A stretch of 64,000 bases of DNA, taken from positions 1 to 64,000 of the forward strand of contig NZ_JBHSHD010000017.1 in assembly GCF_042652785.1 (NCBI RefSeq), given 5' to 3'. Position 1 is the stretch's first letter. Each line of letters opens with the position of its first letter. The notes under the pieces were generated by a model that was not told the DNA's origin, searched no databases, and was given only the letters and a program-made list of their open reading frames with translations. Positions 26,193-34,572 of the stretch are shown piece by piece. The position numbers and the translations under genes were made by a program. This DNA is from Dokdonella_A ginsengisoli (lineage in GTDB: Bacteria > Pseudomonadota > Gammaproteobacteria > Xanthomonadales > Rhodanobacteraceae).

Positions 26193-26954
26193 ATGCGTTC
26201 ACGAGCGTGCGTCGCACTGACACCGGCCTTGCTGCTGATCGGCTCGGTCGCCGCCGCAGCCGGCATCAGCCTGCCGCCCGGCTCCCGGCTGGACTTGAAC
26301 GGCGGCGCCGCCGCCCTCGCCGCCCAGGACCTGCGCATCGACGGCGCGCTCACGCTCGGCAGCGGCTCCGTCCTCGACCTTGCCTCGCTGCGCCTGGGTG
26401 CCGGCGGACAGGCCGATCTCGGCTCCGGCGTCGTCGAGCTCGGCGGCGACTGGGAAAACCGCGGCAGCCTCGCCGCCGGCAGCAGCCGCGTGCGCTTCGT
26501 CGACGGCCCCGCCGACAGTGCGCTGCTCGGCAGCACCACGTTCGCCAGTGCCTCGTTCGTCAGCGCGACCGGCAAGCGCTACCGGTTCGAATCCGGCTCG
26601 ACGCAGTCGGTCGCAGCGCAGCTGGACATCCTCGGCACCGGCGCGCCGGTGCAGATCGACGTGACCCAGCCCGGCTCGGTCGCCTTCCTCGATCTGCTGC
26701 CGTCCGGCACGCAGAGCATCGCCAACGTCGGCGTTTCCGACGTGCACGCCATCGGCCAGGCGCTGGCACCGAACCAGACCAACCAGGGCGGCCGCGGCAA
26801 CGACACCGGCTGGTTCGGCAACGGCGGCGGCCCGATCGGGCAAGCCGTGTCCGTGCCCAGTTCCTCGCCGGGCGGACTGGCCCTGTTCGCACTGACCCTG
26901 CTGGGCGCCGCCCTGCTCGCCTTCCGCCGTTTCGCTTCCGCCGGAGCCTCCTGA
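26193..26954 (+). CDS. Secreted beta-rich protein with CTERM-like C-terminal anchor
   Basis: A 253-residue protein. Signal peptide at residues 1-23 (ALLLIGSVAAAAG). The body (24-220) is a run of short beta-strand-like segments rich in Gly, Ala, Ser and Leu (SGSVLDLASLRLGAGG), suggestive of a beta-helix or beta-solenoid. The C-terminus has PSSSPGGLALFALTLLGAALLAFRRF: a short polar motif, one membrane helix and basic residues, the tripartite plan of IPTL/PEP-CTERM sorting signals. Its stop overlaps the start of the collagen-like gene (TGATG), so the two are co-translated. Confidence 0.75.
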   Translation: MRSRACVALTPALLLIGSVAAAAGISLPPGSRLDLNGGAAALAAQDLRIDGALTLGSGSVLDLASLRLGAGGQADLGSGVVELGGDWENRGSLAAGSSRVRFVDGPADSALLGSTTFASASFVSATGKRYRFESGSTQSVAAQLDILGTGAPVQIDVTQPGSVAFLDLLPSGTQSIANVGVSDVHAIGQALAPNQTNQGGRGNDTGWFGNGGGPIGQAVSVPSSSPGGLALFALTLLGAALLAFRRFASAGAS

Positions 26955-28270
26955 TGATCCGCCCGATCCCGAATCGCCGCTCGACCCTGTTCGTCGCGCT
27001 CGGCCTGGCCTGCGCCAGCGGCCTCGCCGGCGCCGACGACGTCAAGGTCACGCCGCCGGCCGGCGGCGGTTTCAGCGTCACCGACAGTGCCGGCAGCGTC
27101 GTCCGGCTGCGCGTGGACGAGAACGGCCAGGTGCTGATCCCTTCGCTGCCGGCGGCGCTGCAGCAGCAGAGCTTCGTCTGCTTCGACGCCACCAGCGGCG
27201 TGCTCGGCAGCTGCGCCGGCGTGCCCGGCGGAGCCACCGGCCCGGCTGGTCCCGCCGGCCCGGCTGGCCCGATCGGCCCCACCGGGGCGACCGGCATCGG
27301 CGTGACCGGACCGACCGGTGCGACGGGCGCAACGGGCGCCACCGGTCCGACCACCGGCGTGACCGGACCGACGGGCCCTGCCGGTCCCGCAGGAGCAACC
27401 GGACCGACCGGCGCGACGGGCATCACCGGCGCCATCGGACCGACCGGCTTGGCCGGAGCGACGGGCGCGACCGGCCTGACCGGTCCCACGGGCGCCATCG
27501 GCGCGACCGGTGCCACTGGTGCGCCGGGTCCGGCCGGACCGATCGGCGCCACCGGACCGACCGGCTTGGCCGGAGTGACCGGCGTGACCGGCGCCATCGG
27601 TCCGACCGGTCCGACCGGCGTCACAGGTGCCACCGGCAACACCGGCAACACCGGCGCCATCGGACCGAGCGGACCGCAGGGAGATGCGGGTCCACCCGGA
27701 CCGGCCGGCCCCGTGGGCCCCGCCGGATCGATGGGACCGGAAGGCGTGCAGGGCCCGATCGGCCCGACCGGAACCACGGGAGCTACCGGCGCGACCGGCT
27801 TCGGCACCACCGGGCCGACGGGACCGACGGGCGCCACAGGCGTGACCGGAGCCACCGGCGCGACCGGAGCGGGCGGCGGCTACACGATCCCGCTGCGCGT
27901 GCCGCCAGGCGCCGCATTCGGCAACGGCAGGGCCTATTTGATCGGCGTCGGCCTCACCAACGTCAGCGAAGCCTACGGTCTGTTCATGATCCCCCGTGCC
28001 TGCACCAACGCGTCGATCCGATTCGGCCTCACGGCGGACCCGGCTTCGTCGTACACGCTCAGCGCGAACAAGATCACCGGACCGGCGGCCACGCTTCCCG
28101 GCGTCCCGATCAGCGGTCTCTCCTGCGTGGTGTCCGCCGCGCAACACTCGTGCAACGCATCGGCCCCCACCGCCCTGGCGGCCGGCGACAGCGTCTCGAT
28201 CCAGCTCGACGGCACCGCCAACTTCAACACCGCAAGCGCGTTTCTGGTCGGCGAATTCAGCTGTCAATGA
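26954..28270 (+). CDS. Secreted collagen-like protein
   Basis: A 438-residue protein. Signal peptide ends near residue 27 (SGLAGADD). An N-terminal globular part (28-92) carries two Cys. A Gly-X-Y collagen-like region spans about 93-306, roughly 70 triplets, mostly GAT, GPT and GPA, with breaks near 114-116 (GIG), 131-134 (GPTT) and 282-286 (FGTTG). The C-terminal domain (about 310-438) has four Cys and may be a trimerisation or adhesive head. Thr is frequent in position Y, the residue glycosylated in Bacillus BclA-type collagens. A family 2 glycosyltransferase starts four bases after the stop codon. Probably a cell-surface or extracellular filament; not proven. Confidence 0.9.
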   Translation: MIRPIPNRRSTLFVALGLACASGLAGADDVKVTPPAGGGFSVTDSAGSVVRLRVDENGQVLIPSLPAALQQQSFVCFDATSGVLGSCAGVPGGATGPAGPAGPAGPIGPTGATGIGVTGPTGATGATGATGPTTGVTGPTGPAGPAGATGPTGATGITGAIGPTGLAGATGATGLTGPTGAIGATGATGAPGPAGPIGATGPTGLAGVTGVTGAIGPTGPTGVTGATGNTGNTGAIGPSGPQGDAGPPGPAGPVGPAGSMGPEGVQGPIGPTGTTGATGATGFGTTGPTGPTGATGVTGATGATGAGGGYTIPLRVPPGAAFGNGRAYLIGVGLTNVSEAYGLFMIPRACTNASIRFGLTADPASSYTLSANKITGPAATLPGVPISGLSCVVSAAQHSCNASAPTALAAGDSVSIQLDGTANFNTASAFLVGEFSCQ

Positions 28271-28274
28271 GCCC

Positions 28275-29369
28275 GTGACCGCACCGTTCGCGCGGCAGCT
28301 CTGCCTCAGCATGATCGTCAAGAACGAGGCGGCGGTGATCGACCGCTGCCTCGAATCGGTGCTTGCGTACATCGGCGCCTGGGCGATCGTCGACACCGGC
28401 TCGACCGACGGCACCCAGCAGCGCGTGCGTGACCGCCTGCGCGACCTGCCCGGCGAGCTGATCGAACGGCCCTGGGTCGATTTCGCCAGCAACCGCAACC
28501 AGGCGCTCGACCTCGCCCGCCGCTTCGGCGACTACGCGCTGATCATCGACGCCGACGAGATCCTCGAACGCGATGCCGATGCGTCGTTTCCCGCGCGCCT
28601 CGACGCACCGGGCTACTACCTCGGCCAGCGCCTGGACGGCGTCGAGTTCGAATACCAGAGCGCGAAGCTGCTGCGCCACGACGCCGGCTGGCGCTGGCAG
28701 GGCGTGCTGCACGAATATCCGGCCGCCGAGCCGACGCCGGCGCTGGCACGGCTGCCCGGCCTGCGCGTGCGCAGCTTCCCCGACGGTGCGCGCAGCCGCC
28801 GGCCGCTGCGCGACAAGTACCTCGACGACGCGCGCGTGCTCGAGGCCGCGCTCGCCGCGGAACCGGACAACGCGCGCTACGCGTTCTACCTCGCGCAGAG
28901 CCTGCGCGACGCCGGCGAGAACGCCGCCGCGCTCGCCGGCTACGAACGCCGCGCCGCGATGGGCGGCTGGGAAGAGGAAGTGTGGTACTCGAAATTCCAG
29001 ATCGCCGTCCTGCTCGAACGGCTGGAAAGACCGCCGGGCGAGATCGTCGACGCCTACCTCGCCGCCTACGACGCACGCCCGAGCCGCGCCGAACCGCTGT
29101 GCGAACTGGCGCGCCACCTGCGCCTGCGCCAGCGCTACGCCGCCGCGTATCTGCACGCACGTGCCGCCAGCGAGATCGCGCCGCCCGCGGATCTGCTGTT
29201 CATCGATGCCTCGGTCTACCGCTGGCGCGCACGGGACGAGCGCGCGGTCGCCGCGTTCTACGTCGGCCGCCGCGACGAATGCGCCGCCCTGTGCCGCGAG
29301 CTGCTCGCCGACCCTGCCCTGCCGGCCGAACAGCGGCCGCGCATCGAGGCGAACCTCGCGCTTTGCTAG
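28275..29369 (+). CDS. Family 2 glycosyltransferase with C-terminal TPR-like region
   Basis: A 364-residue cytoplasmic glycosyltransferase. CLSMIVKNEAAVIDRCLESV opens the GT-A fold, VDTGSTDGT binds the nucleotide sugar, and DAD (92-94, in LIIDADEIL) is the metal-binding DxD. LHEYP near residue 145 is typical of this subfamily. Residues about 175-360 are helical repeats of TPR type. GTG at 28275 is used because it lies four bases after the collagen-like stop; coupling suggests the collagen-like protein may be its substrate. The donor sugar is unknown, and a role in another glycan is possible. Confidence 0.85.
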   Translation: MTAPFARQLCLSMIVKNEAAVIDRCLESVLAYIGAWAIVDTGSTDGTQQRVRDRLRDLPGELIERPWVDFASNRNQALDLARRFGDYALIIDADEILERDADASFPARLDAPGYYLGQRLDGVEFEYQSAKLLRHDAGWRWQGVLHEYPAAEPTPALARLPGLRVRSFPDGARSRRPLRDKYLDDARVLEAALAAEPDNARYAFYLAQSLRDAGENAAALAGYERRAAMGGWEEEVWYSKFQIAVLLERLERPPGEIVDAYLAAYDARPSRAEPLCELARHLRLRQRYAAAYLHARAASEIAPPADLLFIDASVYRWRARDERAVAAFYVGRRDECAALCRELLADPALPAEQRPRIEANLALC

Positions 29370-29426
29370 GCGTGGGAAACGACGCCTCGTCGCTCCTGCG
29401 AATGCGGCAATCCGCCGTGCCTTCTG

Positions 29427-29569
29427 TCAATGGATGCCCGCTTTCGCGGGCATGACGTCGGTGAGGCGGAAATCGCCGGAACCAGCCCGCGGCGACGGAA
29501 GCGAACGCCAGCGCGCGACTCGCCGGACTGCGTCCCTGGTGTCATTCCCGCGAAAGCGGGAATCCATTG
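29427..29569. repeat. MITE-like inverted pair (GGATGCCCGC / GCGGGAATCC)
   Basis: A left arm TCAATGGATGCCCGCTTTCG is mirrored about 110 bases later by CGAAAGCGGGAATCCATTG, and each arm is itself a hairpin (CCCGCTTTCGCGGG, CCCGCGAAAGCGGG). The pair fills the 230-base gap between the glycosyltransferase and kinase stop codons, which are convergent, and could serve as a two-way transcription stop. A tighter copy is at 62750-62817. Confidence 0.65.
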
Positions 29570-29599
29570 TGCATTCGACGAGGCAGCGCCGGTCGCGTC

Positions 29600-30760
29600 T
29601 CAACGCAGCGCGACGCCGACCGGCACGGCAGACGACAGCGCATCGGGCAGCGGCAAGGCCGCGACCAGGTGCGTTCCGCGACCGGGCCTGGACTCGATGT
29701 CCAGCCGCCCGCCGAGCGCGCGCAGGCGTTCGCGCATGCCGGCGAGGCCGTTGCCGGGTTCGATCGCGCCGCCGCGGCCATCGTCCTCGATGGTCAGCCG
29801 CACCTCACCGCCTTGCGCGACGAGTTCGACGCGTGCCTTCAGCGCCTGCGCGTGGCGCTGGATGTTGGTGATCGCCTCGCGCACGGTCAGGGCGAACACG
29901 GTTTCCACCTCGGGCGGCAGCACGACGTCGCCGAGACGGTAGTCGAGTTGCACGTCGCAGGACTCCAGCAGCAACCGCGCCGAGGCGAGTTCGGCCGCCA
30001 GCCCCGCGGCGCGGATGCCGCTGACTGCACGACGCACTTGCGCCAGCGCGTCGCGCGCGACACGCTCGACTTCGACGATCTCGCGCCGCGCCGCCTGCGG
30101 GTCGCGCTCGAACAGCTTGGCCGCGAGTTCGGACTTCAGCGTGATCAGCGACAGCGTGTGGCCGAGCAGGTCGTGCAGGTCGCGACCGATGCGCTCGCGC
30201 TCGGCCAGCGCCGCGAGGCGGCGGACCTCGTCGTGGCTGAGCTTCAGCTCCGCCTGGCGCAGGTGCTTCTCGCGGTGGTAGTGGTTCGCTGCGCACACCG
30301 CGACCGCGATGATGCCGGTGATGGTCGGTATGAACGCCACGTATTTCGGCGGATAGCCGACGAGATACAGCTCCAGCGCATACAGCGCGAGCATGCCGGA
30401 AATGACCATGATCGAGCGACGCAACGACAGGCCGCCGAACGGCAGGCAGGCGGAGGCGTAGATCAGATAGGTGTGCGCACAGCTGTTGATCGGCGCCAGC
30501 GCGAAGCCGAGCGCCGCGATCGCCGCGATGTGCGCGGACCACTTCGTGCCCTTGTAGCGGGGCAAGCGGAAGTACAACGGCAGGAAAATCGCGATGCTGA
30601 GCAGCGTCGGCGGCAGCCAGGTGCGTAGCGGCAACTCCACCCAGTTGACGAACAGGAACAGCAGGTAGAGCAGGCTCCACAGCGGCGGCCCCTGCTCGTA
30701 CGAATGCGACGGCGACAGACGCCGGCGCAGGTTCGCGAACCAGGAGTCGATCGAAGCCAT
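29600..30760 (-). CDS. DesK-like sensor histidine kinase
   Basis: A 386-residue kinase. Residues about 25-160 hold five to six membrane helices with short loops. A HisKA_3 dimerisation domain follows with phospho-acceptor His 196 (ERERIGRDLHDLLGHTLS), then a HATPase domain with AITNIQRHA and DDGRGG...NGLAGMRERLRALGG. ATG at 30758-30760 is chosen because the membrane region starts soon after; an ATG 16 codons upstream exists. It is the last gene of the ABC-transporter operon (ATPase, permease, small peptide, kinase), as in transporters paired with a DesKR sensor. Confidence 0.92.
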   Translation of the reverse strand: MASIDSWFANLRRRLSPSHSYEQGPPLWSLLYLLFLFVNWVELPLRTWLPPTLLSIAIFLPLYFRLPRYKGTKWSAHIAAIAALGFALAPINSCAHTYLIYASACLPFGGLSLRRSIMVISGMLALYALELYLVGYPPKYVAFIPTITGIIAVAVCAANHYHREKHLRQAELKLSHDEVRRLAALAERERIGRDLHDLLGHTLSLITLKSELAAKLFERDPQAARREIVEVERVARDALAQVRRAVSGIRAAGLAAELASARLLLESCDVQLDYRLGDVVLPPEVETVFALTVREAITNIQRHAQALKARVELVAQGGEVRLTIEDDGRGGAIEPGNGLAGMRERLRALGGRLDIESRPGRGTHLVAALPLPDALSSAVPVGVALR

Positions 30761-30804
30761 CGCCACACCGCGTTGCCGGACCGCAGGCATCATACGCGCG
30801 CGCC

Positions 30805-30885
30805 TCACGCGTGCCAGGCGCCGGCGAGCAGCACGAGCGCGAAGGACAGCGCACTGAGCAGAAGGCGCCGAAGGATCGTTTGCAC
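30805..30885 (-). CDS. Possible 26-residue hydrophobic peptide
   Basis: A short frame between permease and kinase: (V/M)QTILRRLLLSALSF continuing ALVLLAGAWHA. GTG is preceded by GAGGGGGG at about five bases, a strong ribosome-binding site. It has a basic N-terminus and one hydrophobic helix, so it could be a small membrane protein or a signal-like leader. It starts 14 bases after the permease stop and ends 45 bases before the kinase start. Without comparative data it could also be chance. Confidence 0.4.
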   Translation of the reverse strand: MQTILRRLLLSALSFALVLLAGAWHA

Positions 30886-30898
30886 GTTCGCCCCCCTC

Positions 30899-31690
30899 TC
30901 AGGTCGCGGGCGCCAGACGCCGCCGCGCCAGGGCCAGAAAGACCAGCGTGAACGCGGCCAGCACGGCCACGTGCGTGGCGACCGGGCCGACGGAAGGCTG
31001 GCCGACCGCGGCATAGGCGAGCTGGCCGAGATGGTAGGCCGGCCACAGCGGCGCCGCCTCGCGCAGGACCGCCGGCAGGATCATCAGCGGAACCCACAGG
31101 CCGGACAGGAACGACATCGGCAGGTAGATCAGGTTGATCACGGCCGGCGCGGCCTGCCCGCTGAGCAGGCTGCCGATGAACAGCCCGATCGCGCAGAACG
31201 GCAGCACGCCGAGCACCTCGACGACGAACAGCAGCGCCCAGGCCGAGGCCGGCAGGCGCACGCCGGCGACCGACACGGCGATCGCGGCGAGCAGCGCGAA
31301 CACCAGCGCCGCGAACAGCATCGCCATGACGAGCTTGGCGATCAGATACGCGCCGGGCGGCAGCGGCAGCGCGCGGCGCAGGGTGAGCCAGCCCTGGTCG
31401 CGGTCGAACGCGACCGAAACGCCGAAGCCGAACAGGCCCGGCGCCATCACGCCGAAGACGCCGTAGCCGGCGAGGAAATAGACGGCCGGCGTGAACGCAC
31501 CGCTGCCGCTGCCGCGATTGAGCAGCACGCCGAGCAGCAGGTAGAACATCGCCGGAAACGCCAGCGTCGGAATGCAGAACATCGGTGTGCGCAGCAGGCG
31601 CAGGAATTCGTGCCGGGCCTCGAGCAGGTAGTAGCGCCGGGCGCCGAACGCGCGGTCGGCGGGATGCGGCGTGGCGGCAATGGCGTGCAT
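30899..31690 (-). CDS. ABC-2 type transporter permease
   Basis: A 263-residue membrane protein with six predicted helices, the ABC-2 permease plan. An N-terminal cytoplasmic stretch precedes RLLRTPMFCIPTLAFPAMFY; the middle has FDRDQGWLTLRRALPLPPGAYLIAKL, the coupling region typical of the family, and the end has LPAVLREAAPLWPAYHLGQLAY. ATG at 31688-31690 matches that start. It pairs with the ATPase at 31744-32643. Likely exports a lipid, peptide or drug; cargo unknown. Confidence 0.9.
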   Translation of the reverse strand: MHAIAATPHPADRAFGARRYYLLEARHEFLRLLRTPMFCIPTLAFPAMFYLLLGVLLNRGSGSGAFTPAVYFLAGYGVFGVMAPGLFGFGVSVAFDRDQGWLTLRRALPLPPGAYLIAKLVMAMLFAALVFALLAAIAVSVAGVRLPASAWALLFVVEVLGVLPFCAIGLFIGSLLSGQAAPAVINLIYLPMSFLSGLWVPLMILPAVLREAAPLWPAYHLGQLAYAAVGQPSVGPVATHVAVLAAFTLVFLALARRRLAPAT

Positions 31691-31743
31691 GATCTCTCCC
31701 GATGGATGGCGCGGCGGCCGGCGCCGTCGGCGCCGGTGCCGGC

Positions 31744-32643
31744 TCAGGCGGCTTTCGCCGCGACCGTTCGCGTGATTTCGACGAAGGCTTCGGCCAGCCC
31801 GGCGCGCCGCACTTCGAGTTCGCCCAGCGCCGGATCCTCGAACAGCAGTTGGCGCACGACGGCTTCGGCAGCGTCGGTGACGATCTCGATGCGCTCGCCG
31901 TCGCGGCGCACCGTGCGCACGTCCGGCCAGGCGCCGACGAGCTGCGCATCGAGCGCGCTGACGCAGCGGATGCGCTTTTGCGAAACGCGCGCGCGCACCT
32001 CGGCCACGCTGCCCGCGGCGACGATGCGTCCCTGCGCCAGGACAGCGACGCGGTCGGCCAGCGCCTCGGCTTCCTCGAGATAGTGCGTGGTCAGCACCAC
32101 CGCGCAGCCTTCCGCCACCAGGGTGCGGATCGCCTGCCACAAGGCCGTGCGCGCGTCGACGTCGAGCCCGACCGTCGGCTCGTCGAGGAACAGCAGCTGC
32201 GGCCGGCCGCAGATCGCCAGCGCGAACTGCACGCGCCGCTGCTGGCCGCCGGAAAGCCGGTCGTAGCGCCGGTCCAGCAAGCCGTCGAGGCCGGCCAGGC
32301 GCACGCACTCGCCGGTCGGATACGGCGCCGGATAGGCGGCGCGGATCTGCGCCAGCAGCTCGCCGACCTTCAGCGTGTACGGCACGCCGGCGCTCTGCAG
32401 CATCACGCCGACGCGGCGGCGCACGGCCATCGCCCCCGGCGCCGCGCCGAACAGGGCCGCCCGGCCAGCGTCCGGCCGCGCCAGGCCCAGCCACAGGGCG
32501 ATGGCGGTGCTCTTGCCGGCGCCGTTCGGCCCCAGCAGGGCCAGCAGTTCGCCGTTGCGCGCGACCAGATCGACGCTGTCGAGCGCGACGGTGGCGCCGT
32601 AGCGCTTGATGACGTTTCGCAGTTCGGCTGCAGGCGCGAGCAT
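31744..32643 (-). CDS. ABC transporter ATP-binding protein (DrrA/CcmA type)
   Basis: A 299-residue ATPase with Walker A GPNGAGKST (38-46), Q-loop MLQSAGVP, signature LSGGQQRR, Walker B LLFLDEPTVGLD and switch His in LTTHYLEEAE. A C-terminal extension of about 90 residues is typical of ABC-2 drug/lipid exporters. It is the first gene of the leftward transporter-kinase operon; the 253-base gap to the divergent aminotransferase must hold both promoters. Confidence 0.95.
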   Translation of the reverse strand: MLAPAAELRNVIKRYGATVALDSVDLVARNGELLALLGPNGAGKSTAIALWLGLARPDAGRAALFGAAPGAMAVRRRVGVMLQSAGVPYTLKVGELLAQIRAAYPAPYPTGECVRLAGLDGLLDRRYDRLSGGQQRRVQFALAICGRPQLLFLDEPTVGLDVDARTALWQAIRTLVAEGCAVVLTTHYLEEAEALADRVAVLAQGRIVAAGSVAEVRARVSQKRIRCVSALDAQLVGAWPDVRTVRRDGERIEIVTDAAEAVVRQLLFEDPALGELEVRRAGLAEAFVEITRTVAAKAA

Positions 32644-32896
32644 GGAGCCACTCCCCTCCGGATCGATGGAGCCACTCTAGGCGCCGGTCCGCCGCGGCGG
32701 CAGAAGCAGGCGTCAGGCGCCGTACCTGACGGATGTCATGCGCGGTCCCGCACGCCGCCGCGCCCCGCGCGGGGTACCGCCGCGGTACCCGCTGTGCTAC
32801 ATTGGCGGCTTGATTTTTCCATTCCAATCAAGGCTTAAACCCATCGTGCCTGCACCTGCCAGGGGGCGGGCACGGTCGTTTTCCGGGAGGCTCCGA

Positions 32897-34405
32897 ATGA
32901 ATCCGATGCTGGCCAAACTGAAGGAAATGCGCGAATTCGACGGCGCCGTCCGCACCAGCGGTCTCGTCGACGCGGCGATCGAGCGCTTCGTGCAGACCGA
33001 TCCGCAGCTGGTCGAGGCCATCGACGAGGCGTATGCGGCGCACCTCGCGCTGCGCTCGTGCATGCCGGAGTTCCTGCATCTGGACGAAGTCGAGCAGATG
33101 CGCGCCGCGCAAGCCGACCTCGTCAACTTCTATCCGGAAGACGGCGTCAATCCCTACGTCGCGCTGGCCGCGCACGGCCCGTGGCTGATCACGCTGAAGG
33201 GCGCGGTGATCTACGACGCCGGCGGCTACGGCATGCTCGGCTTCGGCCACGCGCCGAAGGCGATCCTCGGCGTGATGTCGCGGCCGCAGGTGATGGCCAA
33301 CGTGATGACGCCGAACCTGTCGCAGCTGAAGTTCGGCAAGGCGCTCAAGCGCGAGATCGGCCAGAACCGCGAGGGCGGCTGCCCGTACGCGAAGTTCCTG
33401 TGCCTGAATTCGGGCTCCGAGTCGGTGTCGCTGGCCGCGCGCATCGTCGACGTCAACGCCAAGCTGATGACCGACGCGGGCGCGCGCCACGCCGGCCGCA
33501 CGGTCAAGCGCGTCGCGGTCAAGGGCGCGTTCCACGGCCGCACCGAGCGTCCGGCGCTGTATTCGGACTCCTCGCGCAAGGTCTACCAGCAGAACCTCGC
33601 CAGCTACCGCGACGAGACCAGCCTGATCACGGTCGACCCGTACAGCGTGGAGCAGCTCAAGCAGGTGTTCGCCGATGCGGACCGCAACGGCTGGTTCATC
33701 GAGGCGGTGTTCATCGAGCCGGTCATGGGCGAAGGCGATCCGGGCCGTGCGCTGACCACCGAGTTCTATTCCGCTGCGCGCGAACTGACCAAGGCGCACG
33801 GCAGCCTGCTGCTGATCGACTCGATCCAGGCCGGCCTGCGCGCGCACGGCGTGCTGTCGATCGTCGACTACCCCGGCTTCGAGACACTCGAAGCGCCCGA
33901 CCTGGAAACCTACTCGAAGGCGCTCAACGCCGGCCAGTATCCGCTGTCCGTGCTGGCCGCCACCGAGCGCGCCGCCGCGCTGTACAAGAAGGGCATCTAC
34001 GGCAACACGATGACCGCCAACCCGCGCGCCCTCGACGTCGGCGTCAGCGTGCTCGGCGCGCTCACGCCGGAGCTGCGCGAGAACATCCGCGCGCGCGGCA
34101 AGGAGTTTCTGGTCAAGCTCGAGAAGCTCAAGGCCGACCTGCCCGGTTACATCACCAAGGTGCAGGGCACCGGCCTGCTGTTCTCGTGCGAGCTGGCGGC
34201 CGACTTCAAGTGCTACGGCGCCGGCAGCACCGAGGAATGGATGCGCGAGCACGGCTACGGCGTGATCCACGGCGGCGCCAACTCGCTGCGCTTCACGCCG
34301 CACTTCGGCATCCGGTCCGACGAGGTCGACCTGCTGGTCGAAGGCGTGCGCCGCGCACTGGTCGAAGGACCGCGCAAGTCGCAGCCGCTGCACGCCGCCG
34401 CGTGA
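32897..34405 (+). CDS. Class III PLP-dependent aminotransferase, substrate unknown
   Basis: A 502-residue fold-type I aminotransferase. It shows the small-domain AVIYDAGGYGMLGFGHAPKAI, the cofactor-binding NSGSESVSLAARI, FIEPVMGEGDPGRALT, the Asp of LLIDSIQAG and the Schiff-base Lys 341 in YSKALNAGQYP. An extended N-terminus (about 70 residues) and the length differ from ordinary ArgD or GabT. ATG follows GGGAGG by six bases. No neighbouring gene reveals the pathway; an omega-amino-acid or diamine donor is possible. Confidence 0.85.
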   Translation: MNPMLAKLKEMREFDGAVRTSGLVDAAIERFVQTDPQLVEAIDEAYAAHLALRSCMPEFLHLDEVEQMRAAQADLVNFYPEDGVNPYVALAAHGPWLITLKGAVIYDAGGYGMLGFGHAPKAILGVMSRPQVMANVMTPNLSQLKFGKALKREIGQNREGGCPYAKFLCLNSGSESVSLAARIVDVNAKLMTDAGARHAGRTVKRVAVKGAFHGRTERPALYSDSSRKVYQQNLASYRDETSLITVDPYSVEQLKQVFADADRNGWFIEAVFIEPVMGEGDPGRALTTEFYSAARELTKAHGSLLLIDSIQAGLRAHGVLSIVDYPGFETLEAPDLETYSKALNAGQYPLSVLAATERAAALYKKGIYGNTMTANPRALDVGVSVLGALTPELRENIRARGKEFLVKLEKLKADLPGYITKVQGTGLLFSCELAADFKCYGAGSTEEWMREHGYGVIHGGANSLRFTPHFGIRSDEVDLLVEGVRRALVEGPRKSQPLHAAA

Positions 34406-34572
34406 GGGGCGCGCCGTTTTCCTACATCCGGGCGGCGCTTGTCGTCGCCTGAATCGCGGACAACCCCTTCGTAAAAATCGCCGCATGGCCACTTCCCTGT
34501 CGTGGACGCGGGCGTAGACTGCGCCGCACCGATGCCGCTCGGCAGCGGACACACCCGGAGAAGGAGTTCACC

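Noticed and set aside
27240..27870. Repetitive DNA that could be mistaken for a CRISPR array or tandem satellite
   Set aside because: The period is nine bases or multiples and keeps Gly at every third codon; it is the collagen-like coding region, with no repeat-spacer structure.
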